DNA of 64,000 nt from JANSWY01 sp965267245 (GCA_965267245.1 OZ253939.1:4898001-4962000), one strand, 5' to 3'; positions 1 to 8,523 are shown, counted from the stretch's first letter. Notes: generated from the letters alone by a model not told the origin. Translations and numbers: made by a program.

Positions 1-683
1 AGATTAACCAGGGTGCTCCTCAGGTGGCTTACAAAGAAGCTATTCAAACTTTGGTTGATCACAAAGAGGTTTATAAAAAGCAATCAGGTGGTAAAGGTAA
101 ATTTGCCGATATCGTATTCGAACTATCTCCAGTTGATGAAGATTTTGAGAAGGATGGATTGCAATTTGATAATAAAATTGTTGGTGGTGTGATTCCAAAA
201 GAATTCATTCCATCTATTGAGAAAGGTTTTGCACAAGCTATGGCAAATGGTCCACTTGCTGGTTTCCCATTAGATAGCATGAAAGTGAAATTGTATCATG
301 GTTCTTTCCATGATGTGGATTCAGATGCATTATCATTCGAAATGGCAGCACGACTTGGTTTCAAGGAGGCAGCTAAAAATGCTAATCCGGTATTACTTGA
401 GCCAATTATGGCTGTTGAAGTAGTTACTCCAGATGAATATACAGGTTCTATCACTGGTGATATGAACAGAAGAAGAGGTATAATGAAAGGTATGGATGTT
501 AAAGGAAACTCTCAGGTAGTTAAAGCTGATATCCCGTTATCTGAACTTTTCGGATATGTAACTGATCTTAGAACAATGAGTTCTGGAAGAGCAACAGCTT
601 CTTTAACATTCTCTCATTACGATCCAGTTCCTAAGAACATCGCGGAGGAGGTGATCAAGAAAACTAAAGGTGTAGCCGTTTAA
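1..683 (+). CDS. fusA: Elongation factor G, C-terminal part (5' end outside window)
   Basis: The reading frame is open from base 3, so this is the end of a longer gene; a GTG at 24 is an internal valine, not a start. The visible 226 or so residues correspond to domains IV and V of EF-G, the GTPase that moves tRNA and mRNA through the ribosome. Recognisable pieces are GAPQVAYKEAI at the beginning of domain IV, GGVIPKEFIPSIEKG, and the domain V segment PIMAVEVVTPDEYTGSITGD followed by RRRG. The GTP-binding domains lie upstream of the window. It is followed 13 nt later by rpsJ, as in the str operon of many Bacteroidota. Identification is secure. Confidence 0.97.
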   Translation, partial: INQGAPQVAYKEAIQTLVDHKEVYKKQSGGKGKFADIVFELSPVDEDFEKDGLQFDNKIVGGVIPKEFIPSIEKGFAQAMANGPLAGFPLDSMKVKLYHGSFHDVDSDALSFEMAARLGFKEAAKNANPVLLEPIMAVEVVTPDEYTGSITGDMNRRRGIMKGMDVKGNSQVVKADIPLSELFGYVTDLRTMSSGRATASLTFSHYDPVPKNIAEEVIKKTKGVAV

Positions 684-696
684 ATTATTAACGATC

Positions 697-1002
697 ATGA
701 ATCAAAAAATTAGAATCAAACTAAAGTCATACGATCACAACTTGGTTGATAAGTCTTCTGAGAAGATCGTTAGAGCGGTGAAAACTAGCGGAGCAGTAGT
801 TAGTGGTCCAATTCCATTACCTACTGAAAAGGAAATATTTACAGTTCTTCGTTCACCACACGTGAATAAGAAGTCTCGTGAGCAATTTCAATTGTGCACA
901 TACAAAAGACTTGTAGATATTTATTCAAACAGTGCTAAAACTGTTGATGCATTAATGAAGCTTGAATTACCAAGTGGAGTTGATGTTGAGATAAAAGTAT
1001 AA
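697..1002 (+). CDS. rpsJ: 30S ribosomal protein S10 (NusE)
   Basis: This 101-residue protein has the normal S10 length and the conserved IRIKLKSYDHNLVD start and VLRSPHVNKKSREQF segment. S10 sits in the head of the 30S subunit and is also NusE, a partner in antitermination. It follows fusA closely and is followed by a strong intrinsic terminator at 1023-1058. In this genome rpsJ therefore ends the fusA unit instead of beginning a unit with rplC. Confidence 0.98.
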   Translation: MNQKIRIKLKSYDHNLVDKSSEKIVRAVKTSGAVVSGPIPLPTEKEIFTVLRSPHVNKKSREQFQLCTYKRLVDIYSNSAKTVDALMKLELPSGVDVEIKV

Positions 1003-1022
1003 TAAGAATAGAGCTAATTCTT

Positions 1023-1058
1023 AAAGAACCAATACAATGGTGTGTTGGTTCTTTTTTT
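1023..1058 (+). terminator. Intrinsic terminator after rpsJ
   Basis: A perfect 10-bp stem, AAAGAACCAA (1023-1032) with TTGGTTCTTT (1045-1054), encloses a 12-nt loop and runs into a T tract at 1052-1058. It lies 20 nt after the rpsJ stop and before the rplC promoter, so it separates fusA-rpsJ from the S10 cluster. Confidence 0.88.
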
Positions 1059-1080
1059 GCGCTATTTTTTTGATTTACAG

Positions 1081-1111
1081 TTTGGTAGAGATTATTAAAT
1101 TGCTATCTTTG
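1081..1111 (+). promoter_or_regulatory. Promoter of the rplC (S10-type) operon
   Basis: A full Bacteroidota sigma-A-type promoter: -33 element TTTG at 1081-1084, a 19-nt spacer, and -7 element TATCTTTG (consensus TAnnTTTG) at 1104-1111. Transcription should begin a few bases after 1111, leaving a leader of roughly 50 nt before the rplC ATG at 1170. It sits just downstream of the rpsJ terminator. Confidence 0.85.
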
Positions 1112-1113
1112 CA

Positions 1114-1126
1114 GTCCTTTACGGAC
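1114..1126 (+). promoter_or_regulatory. Short hairpin at the 5' end of the rplC transcript
   Basis: GTCC (1114-1117) pairs with GGAC (1123-1126) around a TTTAC loop, immediately after the -7 box. A similar but stronger hairpin follows the rpsH promoter. It may stabilise the mRNA end or take part in ribosomal-protein feedback. The stem is short, so the call is tentative. Confidence 0.35.
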
Positions 1127-1169
1127 GAATAAGGGTTTTAAAGAGTTTAAAGTAAGATATTAGAGCAAA

Positions 1170-1802
1170 ATGTCAGGTATAATTGGAAAGAAAATCGGAA
1201 TGACCAGCATTTTTGATAATGAGGGTCGAAATGTTTCCTGCACATTAATTGAGGCTGGTCCAAACGTGATTACTCAAATTAAGAATGAGGAAACGGATGG
1301 CTACAGCGCAGTACAGCTTGCTTATGATGAAAAGAAAGAAAAGAATACTTCGAAAGCTCTAAAAGGACATTTTGCGAAAGCCAAAACTACTCCTAAGAAG
1401 AAGGTTGTAGAATTTAGAGATTTTAGAGAATTATTCGATGGGCAGGTTGCACTTGGAAACGAAGTGAAAGTAGGCGAGGTGTTTCAGGAAGATGACTTCC
1501 TTGATGCTATCGGTACTGCAAAAGGTAAGGGTTTCCAGGGTGTTGTAAAGAGACATAACTTCGGTGGAGTTGGACAAGCAACTCACGGACAGCATAACAG
1601 ACTAAGAGCGCCTGGATCTATTGGTGCTTGTTCATTCCCTTCAAGAGTATTCAAGGGTTTGAAAATGGCTGGAAGAACAGGTGGTAACAGAGTGAAAGTA
1701 CTTAATCTTAAAGTACTAAAAGTTGTACCTGAAAAGAATTTGATTTTAGTAAGTGGATCAGTTCCTGGTTCAAAGAATTCATACGTAATCCTGGAGAAAT
1801 AA
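1170..1802 (+). CDS. rplC: 50S ribosomal protein L3
   Basis: The 210-residue product carries the L3 signature around residues 115-140 (GKGFQGVVKRHNFGG, then GQATHGQHNRLRAPGSIG). L3 is an early-assembling 23S rRNA-binding protein whose central extension reaches toward the peptidyl transferase centre. It is the first gene behind its own promoter, and its stop codon directly abuts the rplD start. Length and sequence are ordinary. Confidence 0.98.
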   Translation: MSGIIGKKIGMTSIFDNEGRNVSCTLIEAGPNVITQIKNEETDGYSAVQLAYDEKKEKNTSKALKGHFAKAKTTPKKKVVEFRDFRELFDGQVALGNEVKVGEVFQEDDFLDAIGTAKGKGFQGVVKRHNFGGVGQATHGQHNRLRAPGSIGACSFPSRVFKGLKMAGRTGGNRVKVLNLKVLKVVPEKNLILVSGSVPGSKNSYVILEK

Positions 1803-2429
1803 ATGGAATTATCTGTTTTAAATATAAAAGGAGAAGATACTGGCAGAAAGGTAAGCCTGACTGATACAGTATTTGGAGTAGAGCCAAATGATCACGCGAT
1901 ATACCTGGATGTAAAATCACATCTGGCTCATAAAAGACAAGGGACTTCCAAGTCAAAAGAAAGAGCTGAAATTGCAGGTTCTACTAAGAAGATTAAAAGA
2001 CAAAAGGGAACAGGTACTGCCAGGGCTGGTAGCATCAAGTCTCCAATCTTTAGAGGTGGAGGAACAATTTTTGGTCCTAAACCAAGAAATTACAAGGTGG
2101 CACTGAACAAGAAAACTAAACAGTTAGCAAGAAAATCAGCGCTTACTTATAAAGCTAAAGACAATGCAATTTCTATTTTGGAAAATGTTGATTTAGCTGC
2201 TCCAAAAACAAAAGAATTTGTTAGCATCATGAATAATCTTTCATTGGCTGACAAGAAGACAATTATAGTTACTGACGAGTTGAATAAAAACTTGTTATTG
2301 TCTAGTAGGAACGTAAAGAATTCTAAGGTTTCAGTTCTTAGTGAATTGAATACTTATGAAATATTAAATGCTGACACTATCATTTTCAGTGAAGGCGCGA
2401 TTGAGAAATTAGAAAACCAATTAGGGTAA
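1803..2429 (+). CDS. rplD: 50S ribosomal protein L4
   Basis: This 208-residue L4 has the Lys/Arg/Gly-rich loop (KGTGTARAGSIKSPIFRGGG near residues 70-90) that lines the peptide exit tunnel, followed by GPKPRNYKVALNKK. The ATG follows the rplC stop with no gap, and the gene overlaps rplW by 1 nt, so translational coupling is likely. In Escherichia coli L4 represses its own operon. I see no classical L4 leader here, only a short hairpin. Confidence 0.97.
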   Translation: MELSVLNIKGEDTGRKVSLTDTVFGVEPNDHAIYLDVKSHLAHKRQGTSKSKERAEIAGSTKKIKRQKGTGTARAGSIKSPIFRGGGTIFGPKPRNYKVALNKKTKQLARKSALTYKAKDNAISILENVDLAAPKTKEFVSIMNNLSLADKKTIIVTDELNKNLLLSSRNVKNSKVSVLSELNTYEILNADTIIFSEGAIEKLENQLG

Positions 2430-2716
2430 TGAGCATACTAGTTAAACCACTCGTAACCGAAAAAATGTCCTCAATGAACGAAGAGGGTAAATACGGTTTT
2501 GTAGTTGATAAGGCTGCCAACAAGGTTCAGATTAAGAACGAAGTGGAAAAAGCTTATGGTGTAACTGTTGAAAGTGTTAACACTATGGTTTACCCTGGTA
2601 AGTCTAAATCAAGATATACTAAATCTAAGATCATTGAAGGTAGAACGCCTTCATTCAAGAAAGCCATTGTTAAAGTAGCAGATGGTGACGTGATTGACTT
2701 TTACAGTGGCATATAA
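2429..2716 (+). CDS. rplW: 50S ribosomal protein L23
   Basis: A 95-residue protein of normal L23 length with the typical start (ILVKPLVTEKMSSM) and the VNTMVYPGKSKS segment. L23 lies at the tunnel exit and is a docking site for trigger factor and SRP. The start ATG overlaps the rplD stop (TAATG). rplB follows 12 nt downstream. Confidence 0.97.
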   Translation: MSILVKPLVTEKMSSMNEEGKYGFVVDKAANKVQIKNEVEKAYGVTVESVNTMVYPGKSKSRYTKSKIIEGRTPSFKKAIVKVADGDVIDFYSGI

Positions 2717-2728
2717 AAGTATTGAAAA

Positions 2729-3549
<821 letters not shown>

Positions 3550-3550
<1 letters not shown>

Positions 3551-3828
3551 TGGGAAGATCACTTAAAAAAGGGCCATATATCGACTTCAGACTTGAGAAG
3601 AAGGTTGATACGATGAATGAATCAGGCAAAAAGTCTGTGATCAAAACTTGGTCAAGAAGATCTATGATCTCACCGGATTTTGTAGGGCATACTTTTGCTG
3701 TACATAATGGAAATAAATTTATTCCTGTGTTTGTTACTGAAAATATGGTTGGTCACAAACTTGGGGAGTTCTCTCCTACCAGGAATTATAGAGGACATGT
3801 TGCCAAAAAAGATAAAGGTAAGAGGTAA
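3550..3828 (+). CDS. rpsS: 30S ribosomal protein S19
   Basis: A 92-residue S19, recognised by RSLKKGPYID at the start and IKTWSRRSMISPDFVGHTF and GHKLGEFSPTRNY later. It sits with S13 in the head of the 30S subunit, near the A-site finger. The start overlaps the rplB stop and the stop overlaps the rplV start, each by 1 nt, a coupled arrangement. Confidence 0.98.
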
Positions 3829-4298
3829 TGGAAACTACTGAAAGCACAAAAGTTAAAAAGTCAGTCAGAATTAGACTTGCCAAAGAAGCAGCTAAACAAG
3901 CAAAGCAAGAAAATTCTGGCAACCAGGGAAGTGCTGTGGCTAGCCTGAAAAATGTACCTACATCTCCAAGAAAAATGAGAATTGTAGCAGACATGATTCG
4001 AGGACAGAGGGTGAACTACGCGTTAAACGTACTTCGTTTCGAGTCTAAGCAGGGAGCAGCAAGGTTGGAAAAACTATTACTTTCTGCCATTTCAAACTGG
4101 CAAGCTAAGAATGAAGATATAAAAATTGAAGACGCTGACCTTTATGTAAAAGACATCAGTGTTGATAGTGGTAGAATTCTTAAGAGACTTAGACCTGCAC
4201 CACAGGGAAGAGCTCATAGAATCAGAAAGAGATCAAACCATGTTACAATGGTGATCGATAATCACACAGAAGAATCACAAGAATCTAATAACGAATAA
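3828..4298 (+). CDS. rplV: 50S ribosomal protein L22 with an N-terminal extension
   Basis: The L22 core begins at about residue 40 (ASLKNVPTSPRKMRIVADMI) and ends with the tunnel hairpin region (LKRLRPAPQGRAHRIRKRS) and a polar tail. L22 is usually about 110 residues; this product is 156. The extra length is mainly a Lys/Ala/Gln-rich N-terminus of about 38 residues that looks unstructured or helical. The ATG at 3828 overlaps the rpsS stop by 1 nt, and coupling supports that start, so I read the extension as translated. Its role is unknown. Confidence 0.93.
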   Translation: METTESTKVKKSVRIRLAKEAAKQAKQENSGNQGSAVASLKNVPTSPRKMRIVADMIRGQRVNYALNVLRFESKQGAARLEKLLLSAISNWQAKNEDIKIEDADLYVKDISVDSGRILKRLRPAPQGRAHRIRKRSNHVTMVIDNHTEESQESNNE

Positions 4299-4300
4299 GA

Positions 4301-5026
4301 ATGGGACAGAAAGTTAATCCAACGGCCCTAAGGTTAGGTATAGTTAAAGGATGGGATTCTAACTGGTTTGGTGGAAATACATTCCCTGAAAAACTAGTAG
4401 AAGATCACAAGATCAGAAATTATCTGTATGCAAGGATACCGAAAGGTGGTATTGCGAAGATTGTGATCGAAAGAACATTGAAGAGAATTACATTAACTGT
4501 ACATACCGCTAGACCTGGAGTAGTTATTGGAAAAGGTGGTAGTGAAGTTGATAAGATCAAAGAAGAGCTTAAGAAATTAACCGGAAAAGATCTTCAGATC
4601 AATATTTTCGAAATTAAAAGACCTGAGCTTGATGCTAAATTAGTGGGTGAGTCAATTGCACAACAATTGAAAGCCAGAATATCATACAGAAGAGCTATGA
4701 AACAAGCAATTTCTTCTGCAATGAGAGTCGGAGCACAGGGAATAAAAATAAAAGTTTCTGGTAGACTTGGTGGAGCTGAGATGGCAAGATCAGAGCAATA
4801 CAAAGAAGGTAGAATTCCTCTACATACTTTGAGAGCTGATATTGATTATGCTATTAGTGAAGCGGATACCGTTTACGGGAAAATTGGAATCAAAGTTTGG
4901 ATATTCAAAGGAGAGGTTTTCGGTAAGAGAGATCTTTCTCCGAATGTTGGGTTGACAAACGAGTCTGGTGCAGGAGCGAGAAGACGAAGAGGCGGAGAAG
5001 CACCTAGAAGAAAAAGAAGATCATAA
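4301..5026 (+). CDS. rpsC: 30S ribosomal protein S3
   Basis: A 241-residue S3. The N-terminal KH domain shows the GxxG loop (GVVIGKGGSEVDKIKEEL, about residues 68-85), and the C-terminal domain has SGRLGGAEMARSEQYKEGR. The protein ends in an Arg/Gly-rich basic tail (ARRRRGGEAPRRKRRS). S3 forms part of the mRNA entry channel and its helicase activity. It lies 2 nt after rplV. Confidence 0.97.
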   Translation: MGQKVNPTALRLGIVKGWDSNWFGGNTFPEKLVEDHKIRNYLYARIPKGGIAKIVIERTLKRITLTVHTARPGVVIGKGGSEVDKIKEELKKLTGKDLQINIFEIKRPELDAKLVGESIAQQLKARISYRRAMKQAISSAMRVGAQGIKIKVSGRLGGAEMARSEQYKEGRIPLHTLRADIDYAISEADTVYGKIGIKVWIFKGEVFGKRDLSPNVGLTNESGAGARRRRGGEAPRRKRRS

Positions 5027-5052
5027 TAGGCACTTTAAAAGGTTAACAGAAA

Positions 5053-5472
5053 ATGTTACAGCCAAAGAGAACGAAATTTAGAAAGAAGCAGAAAGGTAGA
5101 GTTAAAGGTATTGCTCAAAGGGGACATACCATAGCTTTTGGATCTTTCGCTATCAAAGCATTGGAACCAGGTTGGATTACATCGAGACAAATTGAGGCAG
5201 CCAGGATTGCAATGACCAGGGCAATGAAGAGGGAAGGTCAGGTTTGGATTAGAATATTTCCAGATAAACCTGTAACAAAGAAGCCCGCTGAAGTAAGGAT
5301 GGGTAAAGGTAAAGGAGCTCCTGAATATTGGGTAGCGACTGTAAGACCAGGAACTATTCTTTTCGAATCAGGTGGAGTTCCTCTTGAATTAGCGCAGGAG
5401 TCATTAAGATTAGCTGCACAAAAATTGCCTATTAGAACAAAATTTGTAGTTAGAAGGGATTATCAAGGTTAA
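5053..5472 (+). CDS. rplP: 50S ribosomal protein L16
   Basis: This 139-residue protein has the L16 motifs KRTKFRKKQKGRVKG at the start, GWITSRQIEAARIA, and MGKGKGAPEYWVA. L16 binds near the A-site tRNA elbow and is needed late in 50S assembly. A 26-nt gap separates it from rpsC, one of the larger gaps inside this operon. rpmC follows after 4 nt. Confidence 0.97.
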   Translation: MLQPKRTKFRKKQKGRVKGIAQRGHTIAFGSFAIKALEPGWITSRQIEAARIAMTRAMKREGQVWIRIFPDKPVTKKPAEVRMGKGKGAPEYWVATVRPGTILFESGGVPLELAQESLRLAAQKLPIRTKFVVRRDYQG

Positions 5473-5476
5473 GATC

Positions 5477-5671
5477 ATGAAGAATTCAGAACTTAAAGGA
5501 CTCTCTCTTGATGAGTTGAAAAACAGATTGGTTGGTGAGCAGGATAACTATCAGAAACTGAAGTTTGCTCATGAGATTACACCTATTGAAAACCCTAGCA
5601 AAATAAAACATGCTAGAAAATTGATAGCTAGAATTCAGACAGAAATCAGGGCTAAAGAACTGGCACAATAA
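5477..5671 (+). CDS. rpmC: 50S ribosomal protein L29
   Basis: A 64-residue, highly helical protein with the L29 layout: SELKGLSLDELKNRL at the start and NPSKIKHARKLIARIQTEI near the end. L29 borders L23 at the tunnel exit. Position between rplP and rpsQ is canonical. Confidence 0.95.
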   Translation: MKNSELKGLSLDELKNRLVGEQDNYQKLKFAHEITPIENPSKIKHARKLIARIQTEIRAKELAQ

Positions 5672-5678
5672 TACTGAC

Positions 5679-5933
5679 ATGGAAAGAAATCTTAGAAAAG
5701 AAAGAATCGGTCAGGTAGTTAGCGATAAGATGGATAAAACCATTACGGTATCTGTTCAAAGAAAGGTGAAACACCCTATTTACGGAAAGTTCGTAGCTAA
5801 AACTACCAAGTTTACCGCTCATGATGAAAAGAATGATTGCGGTATAGGTGATACTGTAAGAATTATGGAAACTCGACCTTTAAGTAAGAATAAAAGGTGG
5901 AGACTAGTAGAAATTTTAGAGAGAGCGAAATAA
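5679..5933 (+). CDS. rpsQ: 30S ribosomal protein S17
   Basis: An 84-residue OB-fold protein with the S17 motifs GQVVSDKMDKTITVSV, KHPIYGKFVAKTTKF and GDTVRIMETRPLSKNKRWRL. S17 binds 16S rRNA early in 30S assembly. It sits 7 nt after rpmC and 1 nt before rplN. Confidence 0.97.
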   Translation: MERNLRKERIGQVVSDKMDKTITVSVQRKVKHPIYGKFVAKTTKFTAHDEKNDCGIGDTVRIMETRPLSKNKRWRLVEILERAK

Positions 5934-5934
5934 G

Positions 5935-6303
5935 ATGATACAACAAGAGTCTAGATTAAGTGTTGCTGATAATAGCGGAGCAAAGGAAGTTCTTTGTATC
6001 CGAGTGCTTGGCGGTACTAAGAAAAGATACGCTTCAATTGGCGATAAGATCGTAGTTTCTGTAAAATCTGCAATTTCGTCAAGCAGTCTTAAAAAAGGTA
6101 CAGTTTCTAAAGCTGTTATCGTAAGGACTAAGAAAGAAGTACGTAGAAAAGATGGTTCTTATATCAGGTTCGAAGATAATGCTGCGGTATTATTGACTGC
6201 AAATGATGAGCCAAGAGGTACTAGGATATTTGGTCCAGTAGCTAGAGAGCTTCGTGAGAAGCAGTTCATGAAAATTGTTTCATTAGCCCCAGAGGTACTT
6301 TAA
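5935..6303 (+). CDS. rplN: 50S ribosomal protein L14
   Basis: This 122-residue L14 begins MIQQESRLSVADNSGAKE, as in the family, and ends with RGTRIFGPVARELREKQFMK. L14 contributes to intersubunit bridges and is the docking site of RsfS. Length matches other bacterial L14 proteins exactly. It stands between rpsQ (1 nt) and rplX (15 nt). Confidence 0.98.
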   Translation: MIQQESRLSVADNSGAKEVLCIRVLGGTKKRYASIGDKIVVSVKSAISSSSLKKGTVSKAVIVRTKKEVRRKDGSYIRFEDNAAVLLTANDEPRGTRIFGPVARELREKQFMKIVSLAPEVL

Positions 6304-6318
6304 GAATTAATAAGAGTT

Positions 6319-6642
6319 ATGAAATCTCATAAACTAAAGATAAAAAAAGGAGACACTGTTAAAATAATTGCTGGTAATGCAAATGGCAAGACTGGTAAAG
6401 TTTTAGAGGTAATTCCTGAAAAATCGAGAGTTATTGTAGAAGGAGCTAACATGATTACAAAGCATGTGAAGCCTTCAGCTACAAAACCAGAAGGTGGTCT
6501 GGAGAATACTGAAGCACCTATTCATATCAGTAATGTGATGTTGGTTGATCCTTCTTCAGGAGAACCTACCAGAATCGGACGAAAGCTGAATAGCGATAAT
6601 AAGTTACAGAGATTTTCTAAGAAAACAGGAGACTTTATATAA
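6319..6642 (+). CDS. rplX: 50S ribosomal protein L24
   Basis: A 107-residue protein with an N-terminal KOW motif (KKGDTVKIIAGNANGKTGKV) followed by the L24 segment MITKHVKPSATKPEGG. L24 is an assembly initiator for the 50S subunit and lies near the tunnel exit. Spacing to rplE is 2 nt. Confidence 0.97.
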   Translation: MKSHKLKIKKGDTVKIIAGNANGKTGKVLEVIPEKSRVIVEGANMITKHVKPSATKPEGGLENTEAPIHISNVMLVDPSSGEPTRIGRKLNSDNKLQRFSKKTGDFI

Positions 6643-6644
6643 CA

Positions 6645-7196
6645 ATGGCAAATCCAAGATTAAAAGATAAGTATCTAAATGAAATCGTTCCTTCCTTGAA
6701 GGAAAAGTTTCAATATCAATCTGTGATGCAGGTTCCTAAGATCACAAAGATCTCTATCAATAAAGGTATTGGAGCTGCTGTTGCTGATAAGAAATTAATT
6801 GATACGGGTATTGAAGAATTGACTGCTATTGCAGGTCAGTTGGCAGTACCTACTAAAGCAAAGAATTCAATCTCAAACTTCAAGTTAAGAGAAGGAATGC
6901 CAATTGGTGCAAGAGTTACACTTAGGGGTGACAAGATGTATGAATTCCTAGATCGATTAATGTCTGTTGCTCTTCCTCGAGTAAGAGACTTTAGAGGAGT
7001 GAAGGATAAAGGATTCGATGGAAGAGGAAACTACACATTAGGTGTAAAGGAGCAAATCATCTTCCCTGAGATCAGTATTGAAAAAGTTAGTAGAATTTCT
7101 GGTATGGACATCACTTTTGTGACAACTGCTAATACTGACGAAGAAAGTTTCGAATTATTGAAGGCGTTTGGAATGCCATTCGCTAGAAAAAATTAA
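6645..7196 (+). CDS. rplE: 50S ribosomal protein L5
   Basis: The 183-residue product shows L5 motifs: PKITKISINKGIGAA near residue 30, RAKNSISNFKLREGMPIG-like sequence (AKNSISNFKLREGMPIGARV), and FPEISIEKVSRISGMDI. L5 binds 5S rRNA and contacts the P-site tRNA. Spacing to rpsN is 3 nt. Confidence 0.97.
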   Translation: MANPRLKDKYLNEIVPSLKEKFQYQSVMQVPKITKISINKGIGAAVADKKLIDTGIEELTAIAGQLAVPTKAKNSISNFKLREGMPIGARVTLRGDKMYEFLDRLMSVALPRVRDFRGVKDKGFDGRGNYTLGVKEQIIFPEISIEKVSRISGMDITFVTTANTDEESFELLKAFGMPFARKN

Positions 7197-7199
7197 GAT

Positions 7200-7469
7200 A
7201 TGGCTAGAGAATCAATAAAAGCTAGAGAAAGAAAAAGAGAAAGATTGGTTGCAAAATATGCAGCTAAAAGAAAAGCTCTTAAGGAGGCTGGAGACTACGA
7301 AGGTCTTGATAAGTTACCAAGAAACTCTTCACCTGTTCGATTACACAACAGATGTAAATTAACTGGTAGACCTAAGGGGTATATGAGAAAGTTTGGTATC
7401 TCAAGGGTAACATTCAGAGAAATGGCCTCTGATGGAAAGATACCTGGAGTCACTAAAGCTTCTTGGTAG
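7200..7469 (+). CDS. rpsN: 30S ribosomal protein S14, zinc-independent form
   Basis: An 89-residue S14 of the long (C-minus) type. The C-terminal RNA-binding part is typical (PRNSSPVRLHNRCKLTGRPK, FGISRVTFREMASDGKIPG), and the CxxC pairs of the short zinc-binding form are absent. S14 joins the 30S head late. This is the last gene before the 85-nt gap that holds the rpsH promoter. Confidence 0.97.
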   Translation: MARESIKARERKRERLVAKYAAKRKALKEAGDYEGLDKLPRNSSPVRLHNRCKLTGRPKGYMRKFGISRVTFREMASDGKIPGVTKASW

Positions 7470-7484
7470 TTTTTTCTCTTTAAC

Positions 7485-7515
7485 TTTCATTTAAGATATT
7501 AAATAATTAACTTTG
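7485..7515 (+). promoter_or_regulatory. Internal promoter before rpsH
   Basis: A TTTC element at 7485-7488, a 19-nt spacer and TAACTTTG at 7508-7515 match the Bacteroidota promoter (TTTG, 19-21 nt, TAnnTTTG) with one mismatch. It would start a transcript about 35 nt before the rpsH ATG and so divide the ribosomal cluster between rpsN and rpsH. Confidence 0.78.
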
Positions 7516-7516
7516 C

Positions 7517-7538
7517 ACCCCTGTTTCGAACAGCGGGT
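7517..7538 (+). promoter_or_regulatory. Leader hairpin of the rpsH transcript
   Basis: ACCC (7517-7520) pairs with GGGT (7535-7538) and CTGTT (7521-7525) with AACAG (7529-7533), with C7534 bulged and a TCG loop. This 9-bp stem with one bulge lies at the predicted mRNA 5' end. It could be a stability element or a binding site for S8, the classical regulator of this operon. Pairing is seen; function is inference. Confidence 0.55.
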
Positions 7539-7554
7539 TTAAATTTTATAAGCA

Positions 7555-7950
7555 ATGACAGATCCTATAGCAGATTATTTGACTAGACTGAGGAATGCGA
7601 TTAAAGCAAACCACATGGTAGTTGACGTGCCTGCCTCCAATATAAAGAAGGAGCTTACGAAGGTACTTTATGATCAGGGATTTATTAGAAGTTACAAGTT
7701 TGAGGACAGTAGTGCTCAAGGTAACATAAAAATAGCCTTGAAGTACAATCCAGCAACAAAGCAATCTGCTATATTGAAGTTGGAGAGGGTGAGTAAACCA
7801 GGTTTAAGAAAGTATGCTGCGGCAGATAGTCTACCAAGGGTATTAAATGGCCTTGGTGTTGTGATACTTTCCACTTCTAAAGGTGTTATGACAGGCAAAG
7901 ATGCTAAGAGTCAGAACATTGGGGGTGAAGTACTTTGTTACGTATATTAA
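7555..7950 (+). CDS. rpsH: 30S ribosomal protein S8
   Basis: A 131-residue S8 with the usual start (TDPIADYLTRLRNAIKAN) and C-terminal signature (VVILSTSKGVMTGKDAKSQN, then GGEVLCYVY). S8 binds helix 21 of 16S rRNA and in E. coli represses translation of the spc operon. Here it is the first gene behind its own promoter and a leader hairpin, a position that suits autoregulation. Confidence 0.98.
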   Translation: MTDPIADYLTRLRNAIKANHMVVDVPASNIKKELTKVLYDQGFIRSYKFEDSSAQGNIKIALKYNPATKQSAILKLERVSKPGLRKYAAADSLPRVLNGLGVVILSTSKGVMTGKDAKSQNIGGEVLCYVY

Positions 7951-7963
7951 GATTGAGTGAATC

Positions 7964-8515
7964 ATGTCAAGAATAGGTAAAAAACCAATTTCGCTTCCAA
8001 AAGATGTTACGATTACTGTCGATGGTAATACTGTAACTTCTAAAGGACCAAAAGGTACGCTAACACAAGCTATTGATCCTGATATCTCAGTAAAAACTGA
8101 AGATGGACAGGTTATAGTTGAGCGACCAACGGACCAAAAAAGACATAAAGCACTACACGGACTTTACAGGTCTTTGATCAATAATATGGTGGAAGGTGTT
8201 AGTGAAGGATTTAAAACTCAACTAGAGTTAGTAGGTGTAGGTTATAAGGCATCAAACCAGGGAAATATTTTAGAATTGAACCTGGGTTACTCACACAATA
8301 TTTTCGTTGCAGTTCCTGAAGAGGTTAAGGTAGCTACGGAAACATTGAAAGGTAAGAATCCTGTAGTAACACTTGAAAGTTCAGACAAACAACTTTTGGG
8401 GCAGGTAACCGCAAAGATCAGATCTCTTAGAAAGGTTGAACCTTACAAAGGAAAAGGTATTCGATTTGTCGGAGAGCAAGTTAGAAGGAAAGCTGGTAAA
8501 ACTGCTGCTAAATAA
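7964..8515 (+). CDS. rplF: 50S ribosomal protein L6
   Basis: A 183-residue L6 made of two similar alpha/beta domains. Seen motifs are SRIGKKPISLPKDVTI at the start, LVGVGYKASNQGN in the middle and VEPYKGKGIRFVGEQVRRK at the end, the last being the L6 signature. L6 binds near the sarcin-ricin loop. It follows rpsH by 13 nt. Confidence 0.97.
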   Translation: MSRIGKKPISLPKDVTITVDGNTVTSKGPKGTLTQAIDPDISVKTEDGQVIVERPTDQKRHKALHGLYRSLINNMVEGVSEGFKTQLELVGVGYKASNQGNILELNLGYSHNIFVAVPEEVKVATETLKGKNPVVTLESSDKQLLGQVTAKIRSLRKVEPYKGKGIRFVGEQVRRKAGKTAAK

Positions 8516-8523
8516 TTTTGGAT

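Noticed and set aside
24..683. A 219-codon ORF that starts at GTG 24.
   Set aside because: The frame is open to base 3 and the upstream codons continue EF-G, so the GTG is an internal valine of fusA.
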